64,000 nucleotides of DNA from Epiperipatus broadwayi (lineage: Eukaryota; Onychophora; Udeonychophora; Euonychophora; Peripatidae): positions 246,001 to 310,000 of the forward strand of contig JAQFVV010012671.1 of NCBI GenBank assembly GCA_028023455.1. Reading direction: 5' to 3'. Positions 38,071-48,880 of the stretch are shown piece after piece; positions within the stretch are counted from its first letter, which is position 1; the number at the start of each line of letters is the position of its first letter. Made by a program: the position numbers and the translations under genes. Under the pieces are notes generated by a model. That model worked only from the letters and a program-made list of their open reading frames with translations, was not told where the DNA came from and did no database searches.

Positions 38071-38576
38071 ATAGTAATAGTAACAAGTCAGATGTCACAT
38101 GACTTATATATAGCTTGCACTTACAAATATGTAAAATTAAGAGCGTGCTAATAGCTCTAAACAAGCTTTTTTTTTTTTTTATTTATGATAAATGCTACTA
38201 CAAGAGAAGGCATTCAAATCATTTTTATTTTAAATGGTCCCCATCCCCAGACCGGTTTCGACTTATGGGTCTCTTCAGTGAGGAGTTGGGACATTAGATC
38301 TAAAAAACCAACTCAAGCAAAGCATTTATCTAAAAGATAATTGTTAGAAGAAGATCTGAAACTTTTAGACATCTACATGTCTTTAAAGTCAGCTCTCCAA
38401 CTGAAAAAATCATATGGGACTGAACTTAATTCAGATACTCCATATATTAGTAGGCTTAGCTCTTTAATTTAGCTAAAGCCACAACAGCAAAATAATAATA
38501 GTAATAGTAACAAGTCAGATGTCACATGACTTATATATAGCTTGCACTTACAAATATGTAAAATTAAGAGCGTGCT
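38071..38576. mobile_element. hammerhead retroelement with 79-bp perfect terminal repeats
   Basis: Two 79-bp sequences, 38071-38149 and 38498-38576, appear identical by eye and lie 427 bp apart. Between them are one hammerhead motif and the catatgggactgaac block shared with the 5-kb and 57-kb elements. The match in copy A (about 20985-21030) lacks the whole segment, so this is an insertion into the LTR-like repeat. A partial tandem dimer of this kind is what reverse transcription of a circular or multimeric template would leave. There is no ORF. Confidence 0.75.
38243..38288 (-). ncRNA. hammerhead ribozyme, type I, intact core
   Basis: On the minus strand: TCCTCA pairs with TGGGGA (stem I, one wobble). 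CTGAAGA fits CUGANGA. Stem II is GAC with GTC around CCATAA. GAAA is followed by CCGG as a minimal stem III. Cleavage is expected after the C of TC, between 38250 and 38249. Every conserved base is present. A stem III this short is typical of hammerheads in Penelope-like elements and retrozymes, which are thought to act as dimers. Confidence 0.85.
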
Positions 38577-39063
38577 TAAAACAATTTATAATATATCATT
38601 TACAAGAAGTAAGTATAATTATAAATTTATTAAGCATGTATACATTACATAAGTAATAGTAATATTTTATTAAGGCTGTGAACGTCAAGAGTATGCACCC
38701 AAAATGTGAAGATAGGGACCTCTACAGGTCTTAAACCCAAGCTTACAACTTTGTAAGAAAAGTGTGGAACCATTCTTTACTTCAACCTACTTTCTATATG
38801 AATAGGCAAAACTAAAGCATTTTTCAAACATATAAATAAATAAAATAATAAACACATATATCTAGATTTACTTTGAGAAAAGATAAACATATTTCACATA
38901 AGGGGATAGTTACTTGTAACTTCTGAAATTGCATATGTCTTTAGTTATATAATTATAGAAATATTCTAGTCCCCAGCTAGTTACTGATGGCTTATTTGGG
39001 ATTTCGGTCATCTACACACCCATCTTTCTACACACCAATCTTTCTACTTTTTATTGACTTCCC

Positions 39064-40161
39064 ACCTTGGTTATCCATTAATAGCAGCAGTCATGGTCAG
39101 GCAAGATTTTTCTGGCACTCTACATTTGTTCACTACATCATTCCAGCTCCAACAAACAGGAATTGGCTGAGAGATTGATAAAAAAATTTGTAGTATAGTT
39201 GCTTGGATAATTATAAATGACCAATTTGCCGTTAAAATTATATGAAGTAGAACCTTAAGACCATATATTGAGGGAAATGAGATAAAGCTGGAGATGCCAC
39301 CGATGTTAACTTAATGACTTTCAGAAGTAATTAATATAAATTTTATTGCAATTTAAATATTAATGGATAAATTGTATGCATTCTGAATAATGTTATGTCA
39401 ATGTAAAACTAATTGAACTTCTATACATATAAACTTGAACTCAAAGTATATGTCAATAATTCTAATGGTAATTTATACTCGACATATATGTTCATTGACA
39501 AAGTGTATGCTTTCAGCATAATTCTGTATCTATGTTAAAATAATTGTATTCTATTTTATGTTCCACTTTTAATTTTGCTAGCTTTGATTTTAATGTATAT
39601 TATTGATAAGCTTAATGTATACTAGAAATTGATATGTATCGTTTGATAATACACAAGGAGAGTGAATAAAATAATATTTTGAAAGATAAGATAGAAAATA
39701 TTGTTTTTAATATAAATCGCCTACTTAATTTATTAATGATAATCATTGAAAGTCACAATAACGAAAATTGAAATCAATAAGCTCTCATATTAAACGAAAA
39801 TAAATAGGAAATTTGTATGACACTTTGAAGTAAGACAAAAGAAACTATTTATAAGGATATTAAAATTATTAGTATTTACATCTCTTATTTGAAACTAGGA
39901 ACATGTTTAAATGATAATGTATGAAGATCATCACTCAGGTAAAGTTTCATCACAATGAGTATCAATGATTAATTTGTTATCTATATAACAATGTGAAAAT
40001 TGAATAAAAGTGGGCCATATTTTATCAAAGGAATAAATGAACATTGATAGAAAAAAAGGTATTATTTGCAAGTTTGTTAAAATTACTTTAATCAGTCTGT
40101 TTTGTAGGTTGTTTTTATGATATTGTATTTGGAGTTTATTTCTTTATAAATATTGTATGTG
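39064..40161. other. spacer with shared repeat fragment
   Basis: 39075-39180 matches 24178-24290 (ggtcaggcaagatttttct and flanks), an unidentified dispersed repeat. The remainder is AT-rich with no gene. Confidence 0.4.
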
Positions 40162-40166
40162 TGGTG
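40162..40166. repeat. target-site duplication, left
   Basis: tggtg, identical to 43481-43485. Five bases is a usual size for Gypsy-type integration. Confidence 0.8.
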
Positions 40167-40752
40167 TGTCATATCTTACCTTGCCTTCAGAAGTGGACTA
40201 GTCCAGATTTCTTCCCCATCTGATTGGATTGAGCATTCATTGCTGCTAATCTTGCGTAAACAGATAGATAAAACACAGCCATTGGTTAGCATAGGCAATG
40301 ATGCTCTCTGAATCCAATTGCTGTCAGTAAGGTTAGGGATCTGGCAATAAATAGTCAGTCTTATGGAGGTAAAGGAGGGAATGGCTTTCTAACCTAAATG
40401 ACAGAACATGCTCTCAATTGAAACCACTGCTAACAGGAATGTTTCTATTATAGTCATTATGCTATAAGTCTACCACAGTGAGGCAAGTCCATGATAGGAC
40501 TCAAAGCTGCAAAGACTAGGACCGACTTGAGGCAAGCTGTCTATTAGAACCGGAAGAGTCTCTGGGAAAACTCATGAGGTGAGCTATTACATACAGCTGG
40601 AAGTGAGTCCAATATTTCAGGCACAGCCAGCCCAGCATTACCTAAGTTTATATATGTGATACCAATAAATTATATTAATTAAACTTTGAGTGGTTCATAT
40701 TTTATTTTTCATAACTGTCGGTTTGAGTCTGCAATTCAGACCAAACACAACA
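40167..40752 (+). repeat. 5' LTR of Gypsy-type element
   Basis: 586 bp, beginning TGTCATATC and ending ACACAACA (TG...CA). It matches 42852-43480 with scattered changes. A PBS follows four bases after it. Confidence 0.9.
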
Positions 40753-40756
40753 GAAC

Positions 40757-40770
40757 TGGTGCAGTCTGAC
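40757..40770 (+). promoter_or_regulatory. primer binding site
   Basis: TGGTGCAGTCTGAC begins four bases after the 5' LTR, the expected place and TGG start for a tRNA primer. Confidence 0.75.
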
Positions 40771-41519
40771 AAAAGAAATATTTTTCCCCATGACTGGAAA
40801 AATAGAATAAATACATGAGTGTACAATTAAATACATTCGTATATTTATAACACAGTGATAAAGCCAACATAATTGCTCAAATAAAATTCAGATCTGGCAG
40901 TTTGGTAAAGTAAAATATGCGAGTGCAAAGTAAATAGACTCTTCGTATTTTCAAAATGATGATAAAGTTAATCACAATTCTGCCTAAATAAAAAAAACAG
41001 ATTCGGTACATTCTAAAAGAAAATTTGACAGCAAACATTGTAGGCATGTTAATTGAAATCTTAGAACCATCATGAGTGCTTTACTCATAATAAAGTGACA
41101 GAAGCTTGCCTGGATTTCTTAGCTCCGTGATTATCATTTTTGAACAGTTACAAACTGTAATTGTCAAATTAACAATCTGAGTGGTAACTTGCAAAAAATT
41201 ACAAAGTAAATAATGTTTGTATTTGTTTTTCTCACAAGATAAAGATGAAAAAATTACAAAATGGCTAATGTAATTGGCTCCATCGAAGCTTTTGATTCAA
41301 CCTACCCTGAGGGCTAGTCAAGTTATAAAGAGTAAATAGTTTTTTTATCTACAGGCTAACCAAGTCAAGAAGCTGAAGAAAATTTAGCCACTAATGAATG
41401 ATAATAGGACCTCAATCTTCTGAGATCCTGAAATCACAATCTACCAAAAAAAAACACGTCTGACCTAGATTTTGACAAAATGTTAGTGATTCTCACAGAT
41501 AATTTTTTCCCCAAAATTC

Positions 41520-41887
41520 TCACAATAATGCAGAGATATTATTTCAATCTCTGCATCCACGAGCAGGTGGACAAAGCCGGAGAGTTCACAACATGAATTC
41601 GGACATTGGCACTAAAGTGCAATTTTAAAGATTTCCTGAATGAAGCACTTCATGATCGTTTTATTTGCAGAATAAATGATCACCACTTAAGACTTAAACT
41701 ACTAATAATGCGGGATTTAGACTTTAAATCAATTTTGTCCCAATCAATACTTGCAGAATCAATAGCTAGTCAGGCAAAGCCATTAAAAAAATTTAATTAT
41801 GATGTGCAAAAAATCGAGCAAAACACTGGGTTGATCAAACACTCAGCCAGCTCAGATAATTCAGTAACAATGAGGGTAAAGTGTTGA
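41520..41887 (+). pseudogene. Gypsy gag, C-terminal capsid part
   Basis: The frame carries NFFPKI, then FNLCIHEQVDKAGEFTT, a stop near 41594, then LALKCNFKDFL and LHDRFICRINDHHLRLKLL. This is the conserved order of gag in Gypsy elements of the K02A2.6-like kind: a capsid end with a DRFICGI-type motif and a following leucine-rich helix. The stop and a frameshift before the zinc knuckle show that it is inactive. Upstream gag is not recognisable. Confidence 0.8.
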
Positions 41888-41897
41888 TAAAGATGCA

Positions 41898-42140
41898 TTG
41901 AACACATGTACACACATACAGGATGCATACTGCTATACTATGTGTACATTTTGCAAGCAAGTTGGTCATATGACAGCTGCCTGTCTGAAAATGAAGAGAC
42001 AAATATCCAATATGAGAATAGAAAAACCTATTCCAAATATAAGAATGGAAAAATCTATTCCAAAAAATAACAAAGGCAAGCATAAGAAAACTAAACAAGT
42101 TGCCTGTATAAATCATATAACACAATCAGTCTGGATTTAA
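41898..42140 (+). pseudogene. Gypsy nucleocapsid zinc knuckle
   Basis: CTFCKQVGHMTAAC is a C-x2-C-x4-H-x4-C zinc knuckle at about 41947-41988, followed by a lysine-rich tail. It lies one frame over from the capsid segment, so the gag gene is frameshifted. The nucleic-acid-binding residues are all kept. Confidence 0.85.
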
Positions 42141-42162
42141 ACACCAGTCTAGGTTCAAACAC

Positions 42163-42438
42163 AGTATTATGATTAATGATACACCAGTTACAATGGAACC
42201 GGACACAGGGTCTGCAGTGTCCATTGTTTCAAAAAAGATCTGAGCTATCTTTAATAAAAATAATAAATATAAGCTACATCCTAGCAGTAAATCAATAACA
42301 GACTATCAAGGCAATCAAATAAAACTGATGAGCCAAACAACAGTAAAAATTACTATGCCTAATAAGACTATATTCCTACCACTAGTGGTGGCATCAGGTG
42401 ATCATACTAACTTATTAGGCCATGGTTCAGTCACTTAG
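42163..42438 (+). pseudogene. Gypsy aspartic protease
   Basis: The frame reads MINDTPVTMEPDTGSAVSI with an intact DTG active site at about 42211-42219. A stop follows a few codons later (SKKI then stop). Downstream residues include LVVASGDHTNLLG, equivalent to the conserved LLG block before RT. RT, RNase H and integrase are absent. Confidence 0.8.
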
Positions 42439-42840
42439 GCTTTTCAGTGACAAAGATGAACCAGGTCACAACATTAAGCAAATTAAAATGTGATTACTTG
42501 TATGTATTCATTAGACAATGGATCCCAGCAGTGGTATTGCAACTGAAAGGACATTACACAGTAATCAGAAACAAGAAAATGGGTATCAACATCATCACCA
42601 CCAAAACCAAGTGAAGACAGCAGCAAACCAAATGAACATCCAGGGACAAAGTATGTCAATCAAAGATGATGACAACCAAACTGAAAACAGCAGCAAAACA
42701 TAAGAACCAGAAACAAAAACATCAAGCAAAGATGAATATGAACAAGTCAAGAACAACATCAAACCAAAGGAAGCAACAAAGCAGACAATATGACATCCAG
42801 CACATCTGTATGACTATATTATCCAGGGCTAATTTTAGCC
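42439..42840 (+). mobile_element. deleted pol region and 3' tail of the Gypsy element
   Basis: Only about 400 bp separates the protease from the polypurine tract. The DNA encodes a polar, Q/N/H/K-rich tail (42518-42863) such as may end an integrase polyprotein. The catalytic pol core has been removed by an internal deletion while both LTRs and target duplications are kept. Confidence 0.6.
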
Positions 42841-42851
42841 AAGAGGAGAGA
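42841..42851 (+). promoter_or_regulatory. polypurine tract
   Basis: AAGAGGAGAGA immediately precedes the 3' LTR. Confidence 0.8.
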
Positions 42852-43480
42852 TGTCATATCTAACCTTGCCTTTAGAAGTGGACTAGTCCAGACTCCTTCC
42901 TCATCTGATTGGATTGAGCATTCATTGTCGTTAACTAATGTGTAAACAGATAAATAAAGCACAGCCAATGGTTAGTATAGGCCAATAGGCAATGATGTTC
43001 CCTGAATCTGATTGCTTTCAGTAGGGTTAGGGATCTTGCAATAAATAGTCAGCCTTTTTAAAGGTAAAAGAGAACGGTTGTCTAACCTAAATGACAGAAC
43101 ATGCTCTCAATTGAAACCACTGCTAACAGTGAATGTTTCTATTATAGTCATTACACTATAAGTCTACTCCAGTAAGGCAAGTCCATGATAGGACTTGAAG
43201 CTGCAAAGACTAGGGTCAATTCGAGAGAAGCTGTCTATTACAGCCAGAAGAGTCTCTAGACGAACTCATGAGGCAAGCTATTATATACAACTGGAAGTGA
43301 GTCCAGTCATTCAGGCATGACCAGCCCTGCATTAATTAAGTTTATATATATGGTATTATGCTTATTGGTGGTATATTATGTAAATATATTTGATACTAAT
43401 AAATTATATTAATTAAACTTTGAGTGTTCATATTTTTCATAATTATCACTTCGAGTCTGCAATTCAGACCAAACACAACA
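42852..43480 (+). repeat. 3' LTR of Gypsy-type element
   Basis: 629 bp, TGTCATATC to ACACAACA. It is longer than the 5' LTR mainly through an extra block near 43345-43395. The right flank repeats the tggtg target. Confidence 0.9.
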
Positions 43481-43782
43481 TGGTGTATGTATTATATTCT
43501 TTCTTTTTTTTTTTTCTAAATATTTAAAAATAGTAATCTCTTTGAGAATATCAAACTTAATGTGATATATTTGACCAGTAGTCTGCATACTTTGAGCAGC
43601 TCTTAAGATTATATATTAGGCAGCAGAAACAAATAACCAATAGCTGAATTATAACAATTTCAGAAACTCTATAACAGATTATGAATTTCTTTTACTATGT
43701 GCAAAAATATGAAGCACATCGTTAACATAAATAAAATTGAATATGCAGCAAATCCCAGACCTAAAAATTAAAATTTATAATT

Positions 43783-43906
43783 AAGTCTTTTTTTAATGAT
43801 GTTATATTCCCTATTTATAAGTTTTAAAAAAGTGGCATAAATAAAAGTCTTTTTTTAATGATGTTATATTCCCTATTTATAAGTTTTAAAAGAGTGGCAT
43901 AAATAA
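43783..43906. repeat. 62-bp tandem duplication
   Basis: Two head-to-tail units, 43783-43844 and 43845-43906, differ at only a few bases. The sequence is non-coding. Confidence 0.8.
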
Positions 43907-45079
43907 CTAAGTTTTAATTTTCTCTTAAATTGTTAATCATTTATACCCAACATAAATAATTCACACACACTTGGAAAATTAATGAAAATATAGTCGTAAT
44001 GTAGTTTTCTATCCGGATAATTTCTAATGTCATGATTTCCTCTTCTACTTTTATCTGATATCCTCATTACTTTTTATATATAAGATTTAATATAAAACAA
44101 TATAAAAATGGAAGTAATCCATATTTTAAAATTTTTAAATATCAATTATATATATATTCAAAAAATATGTTATAGAAAATATTAATTCAGAATCGTTGGC
44201 ACAACTTTTTTCTAGTATTGTTCAAAATTAAATTAAATTATGGACTTTCTCCAATGTGAATGATGTATCATATTACCATATTTTTTATTTTTATTATCAA
44301 TACACTGGCTGTCATCTATCCAAGTTAGATTTATCTGGGGTCTTTATCCTTCAATTAATAAGATGATTCCCATTTACTGATTACCAATGAATGACTAAAA
44401 TAAGTTGGTAATAGGATGACTACCAGAACCAAGACTTGAACTACAGATTATGGGTGAAGAAGGCAAATGAGCTAGGCGTTATGCTAAGAAGCCAGTGAAA
44501 GTCATATAGTATTATTTCAAGTTAAAATTATATTTTAATGTTGATTTTAAATTTATTAAAGGGAGAAATTCTATTTTTACTCTATATAATAATTTTTTAA
44601 AAGTAAAACATTAATAAACGACTGTTCTAATTTTAATAAAAAGATATTTGAAATAAAATTATTTTAAAAAAGAAAATACGAGGACCGTTCCACTTTCTTT
44701 TAAAAGTAAAACTATATTTAGGAAATATATTAATCAAATATATTTTATTTGTATGTCAGTAAAACTTTTTATCCGTTCTGCATTAACTGCCCGTTATCAA
44801 CATTTTAATACAATACTAATTTTTTCATCAAATTATTATTTTTATTATTATTAAAGGTCATCAAGACAACATTGACTTCTAGTCATTCCTGATCCTATTC
44901 TTTTTTTTTTTTCACTATCAACTTTTCTGAGTATTATATTTATTTCTAATAAGTTAGATTATCTCATGGTAAGACCAAAATAAGGCAACTTCATATTTGT
45001 CATTTATACATAAGTAAAAAATTAAGATAAAATCTGATCAAGTATTTCTTTTCTATCTATAGTATTTTCTAGCATTACA
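43907..45079. other. AT-rich spacer, no gene
   Basis: Only long A/T tracts were seen. The right end may grade into the 3' end of the LINE remnant on the minus strand. Confidence 0.4.
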
Positions 45080-46640
45080 ATTCAAAAACATCAATAATTT
45101 TCCTATTCTTTTTAATTAGTTTCCAACTTTCATATCTATGTAATGTCATAAAAAATACTGGTGCTGATTTAGTTTGCACTCATGGCCATTTTGAAATATA
45201 AAGACCAGCCAAAACCACTGTTGACACATCCAACTGATAAATGACATAAATATTGAATAAAAGTACTTTAAATTCCTATACTTGGAACATCTTTAAAAAT
45301 TAGTTGCTATTTATAAATACTTTTTCTACCCTTTTTATTGTGACTTTATACAGTTTTAGTCTGCAATAAATGTCTTGAGTTCCTGGATTTTTTGTTGTTA
45401 ATGAATAATGGAAAGAGGCAAAAAATATCAATGGCATCTATATTTTCATCACCATTTTTCAAAACAGTTACTACCTATATTATAATTTTTACCTTTTTCA
45501 CTGAGCTGTATTTTTTTTTCATCCTGAAGACTTGAAGGTTTCAGAGTCTTCTTTATTTTAGACAATATCATTACATGTGAAGCTGCCATTCTTTTTTCTA
45601 CCAATCTTAAATTAACTATGTTTTCATCTAATGTCACCTTTTTCATCACACATTTAGTACAAAAATTAAATAAGTCAAGTGACATAAATAGACTTATAAT
45701 CTAGCTCTTTGCCAATGTAAATACAAAATGTTTCATCATAGATTATTTTAACTGTACTTTCTAGGCACAAATACAGATTCCTCATAAGAACAATGCAATG
45801 CTCTTGTATAGCCATTTACTTTATTAGCATTTCACAATTTAGCATTGGCAAGTGAATCAATGGTCTTGGGACTTCTTTCTAATATTTTTAATTATCAAAC
45901 ATAAATCAGCAATGATGTACCTTGTTTTTGAAACAAGCTTGTTACTTCTGGAAGATTGTCTTTCAATGTTACATTCTAATCTATGTACAGTATATATGTT
46001 GCATAATACATTGCACATTCTGATGAGTTCTTTCCTTGATATATGAGTGTAAATTAATTTCTTTTGATTTGTACGCCATTGAATGTTTTCCAAATTAATT
46101 GACATGTTTCAATCAATTTTTTGATGTATGCATAGTTTTTGAAACATTTTTGTAGTAATTTCATTAGGATCATACATTTTGACAATGATTTCAAATCTAA
46201 TCATATTTTATTTTTTATATATCTGAGTACATCAAAAACAATCTAGTTCATATAATTGTGGTCTAACTTCTGTATTTTCTTTTCCTTTTTGTTTTTTGCC
46301 ATTTTTTAATACATTGCAAATAATTCATTCCTTTTTTTTTTTTTTTGAGCTTACGAATTGTCATTTTCATTGCTTATACAAATATTATAATACTGTATAG
46401 CTTTTTATCTTTCCTGGGTAATCTTTGAAATTTCCTACTGAAATACCTAAAATATTTTTTTTAATTTTTTTGGCTTCTCTTATTTTTGTCTCTTTTGATT
46501 GTTTAATCCTAGTCAAAATTTTCTCAGATTTAATTTTAATTATTTATTTTATTTCCATCCACAATTCATCATCAATTATATTAACACTGGTTTATATTAT
46601 ATTTCTAAAAACAATATATATATGTTTTCTAGGTTATATC
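45080..46640 (-). pseudogene. RTE/BovB-like LINE reverse transcriptase remnant
   Basis: The minus strand keeps most RT blocks in order. Around 46560-46425 is DDELWMEI, typical of the linker before RT. 46105-45857 reads ENIQWRTNQKKLIYTHISRK, then RLECNIERQ, then a block equivalent to QAGFRKGRGTRD and IADLCLIIKNIRKKSQ. 45685-45449 holds LDLFNFCTKCVMKKVTLDE, the region just before the YADD box. That box itself is lost, and the following SKIKKTLK stretch corresponds to the EEL segment after it. Near 45180-45110 a YESWKLIKKN block matches CESWTIKK. Stops and frameshifts are many. The endonuclease domain was not recognised to the right. The assignment rests on several collinear blocks. Confidence 0.75.
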
Positions 46641-48183
46641 TAAAATGTTGGTCAAGCTTGTAATTATTTTTCATTTTTATTCAAAGTTTCTATATCACAA
46701 TCTGATACTAGTCATGGTATTTGCTGTTAAAACTAATGGTTTGCATCATCATTTGTTTATCTGAGCTTCACATGATATTTATGTGCATTGTAAGTACTTC
46801 AATTAGATTAAAAATGCATACTCAATAAAAATTTGCTGTGGTCACAAATACTTCATCTTTATTTTCCTATTTTATTTTTGCATCCTTTCTGTTTCAAACT
46901 TTGGCATTTCAACCATCAATCAATTTTGTTCGTTTCTGTCTATATCTCCTTTTCATTTTTTCCCCTTTTTTTGAGTGGTAGAAGAATGGATTTGTATTAT
47001 AATGATGATGTCTTCATTTATAGAATTATAACCATGATAATTCTGACACTGAGTACCATGGTGTTTTTTTTTTTTTTTTGTGGGTAGCTTGATTTGTAGA
47101 CATTATATTCTGAATTAATATCTTCCAATTGAGTTTTTCTCACTTCATTAACTCTTAAAATATCAATTACAAATAATTCGCTTTCATCTTCACTACAAAT
47201 AGCTTTCTTCTGTTTGTACTCCACATATTTCAGGTTCTACAATGATCTTTACTTTGCAATTTTGAATTTTTTTTCCTGCATAATGACTTTAGTAACTATA
47301 CATTCTGGTTAATAATATTGTGAACAATTCTATTTTATTTGCAAATTTATACAATTCAGTATTGTATATAAGAGTAGTTTAAATTATTTTCTCTAATATA
47401 ATTTGGAATATTGTTCTTTTTCTGCTAATGTAATCAACTGAACCAAATCATACTTCTGCCCAATATAACCTTAATAAAATATAAAGAAATTTTTTTTAAA
47501 AAGGCAGGGCAAAATGGAAGTTAAAAAATAAAGGAAACATTAAAAGATATATAAATCCTTCTCATGAAAACTGTTACCGAACGGAAGATGAAACTGTACA
47601 GATTTTATCACAAGGAGAGATTTTTTTTATAAATTTTAAAATAAATAAATAACTCTGCCTACAATGTAAATTATACACACATATATATATATGTGGCATA
47701 CAGAGAAGAAAATTTGATAAACTAGATTCGTGGAAACTATCAATCTGGTACACAGTCACTCAGATAAATATTACTCTTATTATTGAATTTTATTTTCTGT
47801 ATGACAAATAGATATACTGTGTGTAAAATTTTAAAATAAATAAAATTTCAATTTATTTTATCAAATTAATTTTATGAATTAAAATATATATATTTCTTAT
47901 CATCTTCTGAAAAATAAAAGAAACTGCTAAAAATAAATGTATGTAATGAATGATGAGTACTTATGGTTATACATAAATACAAAATTTAATGGCCATCATC
48001 AGATATTGAAATGTAAAAAGATATATTGCTGTGAAATTCAAAAATTATAATTTAGACTGGATGAGAAAAATTAATTTTCAACTGTTTTACCCAAATTCTG
48101 AAATAATATCCATTACCAATTGAAACATATAAGGTTAAAAAAAAAATGCCTAACTGAATATTGATATATTTTTAAAAAATTGT
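46641..48183. other. AT-rich region, possible eroded LINE 5' part
   Basis: Minus-strand frames such as 47224-47018 have mixed composition, but I could not match them to an endonuclease. Simple repeats: a T17 run near 47064 and a TA tract near 47678. Confidence 0.35.
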
Positions 48184-48880
48184 ATGTGAAAAAATATTTA
48201 TTAGTGGAAAACTTTTAAAAAAGACATAAATTTGATTGATCTTTTTAAAAAAAAGATAATGTGAGCATCCTATACAATGACTTTAAAAAACTTAAAAATT
48301 ACAGAAATAAAGAAAAATGGTTTCAAATATGGCTGCAAGTAATGCATTCTAAGGTAGATCATTTGTCCTTAAAATATTAATTATTTCAAAACTCAAGATA
48401 AACAAAAGTAATAACATCAACCTTGGCTGGCTTGGAATGCACATCATAAACAACTATCATGGACTGAGTATTTTGGAATAAAAGCTTGCTTTACATATAT
48501 ACAATTAGTGCAATGGAAGGATGATGGGTTTTATGTGAAAAAATATTTATTAGTGGAAAACTTTTAAAAAAGACATAAATTTGATTGATCTTTTTAAAAA
48601 AAAGATAATGTGAGCATCCTATACAATGACTTTAAAAAACTTAAAAATTACAGAAATAAAGAAAAATGGTTTCAAATATGGCTGCAAGTAATGCATTCTA
48701 AGGTAGATCATTTGTCCTTAAAATATTAATTATTTCAAAACTCAAGATAAACAAAAGTAATAACATCAACCTTGGCTGGCTTGGAATGCACATCATAAAC
48801 AACTATCATGGACTGAGTATTTTGGAATAAAAGCTTGCTTTACATATATACAATTAGTGCAATGGAAGGATGATGGGTTT
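48184..48880. repeat. apparently perfect 349-bp tandem duplication
   Basis: 48184-48531 is repeated at 48533-48880 with no difference I could find. It is non-coding. Such identity means a very recent event or an assembly error. Confidence 0.9.

Larger units (their letters stand above)
36480..39063 (-). repeat. long LTR-like repeat, copy B
   Basis: This is the second copy of the 19.1-21.3 kb repeat, same orientation. On the minus strand its end is followed by a PBS-like site and gag-protease remnants, so it is read as a 5' LTR. It holds the unoccupied target of the element found at 19923-20168. It has its own insertion of a hammerhead element (38071-38576) plus about 170 bp of extra sequence near 38640-38815. 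Where the repeat starts on the minus strand is unclear. Confidence 0.55.
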
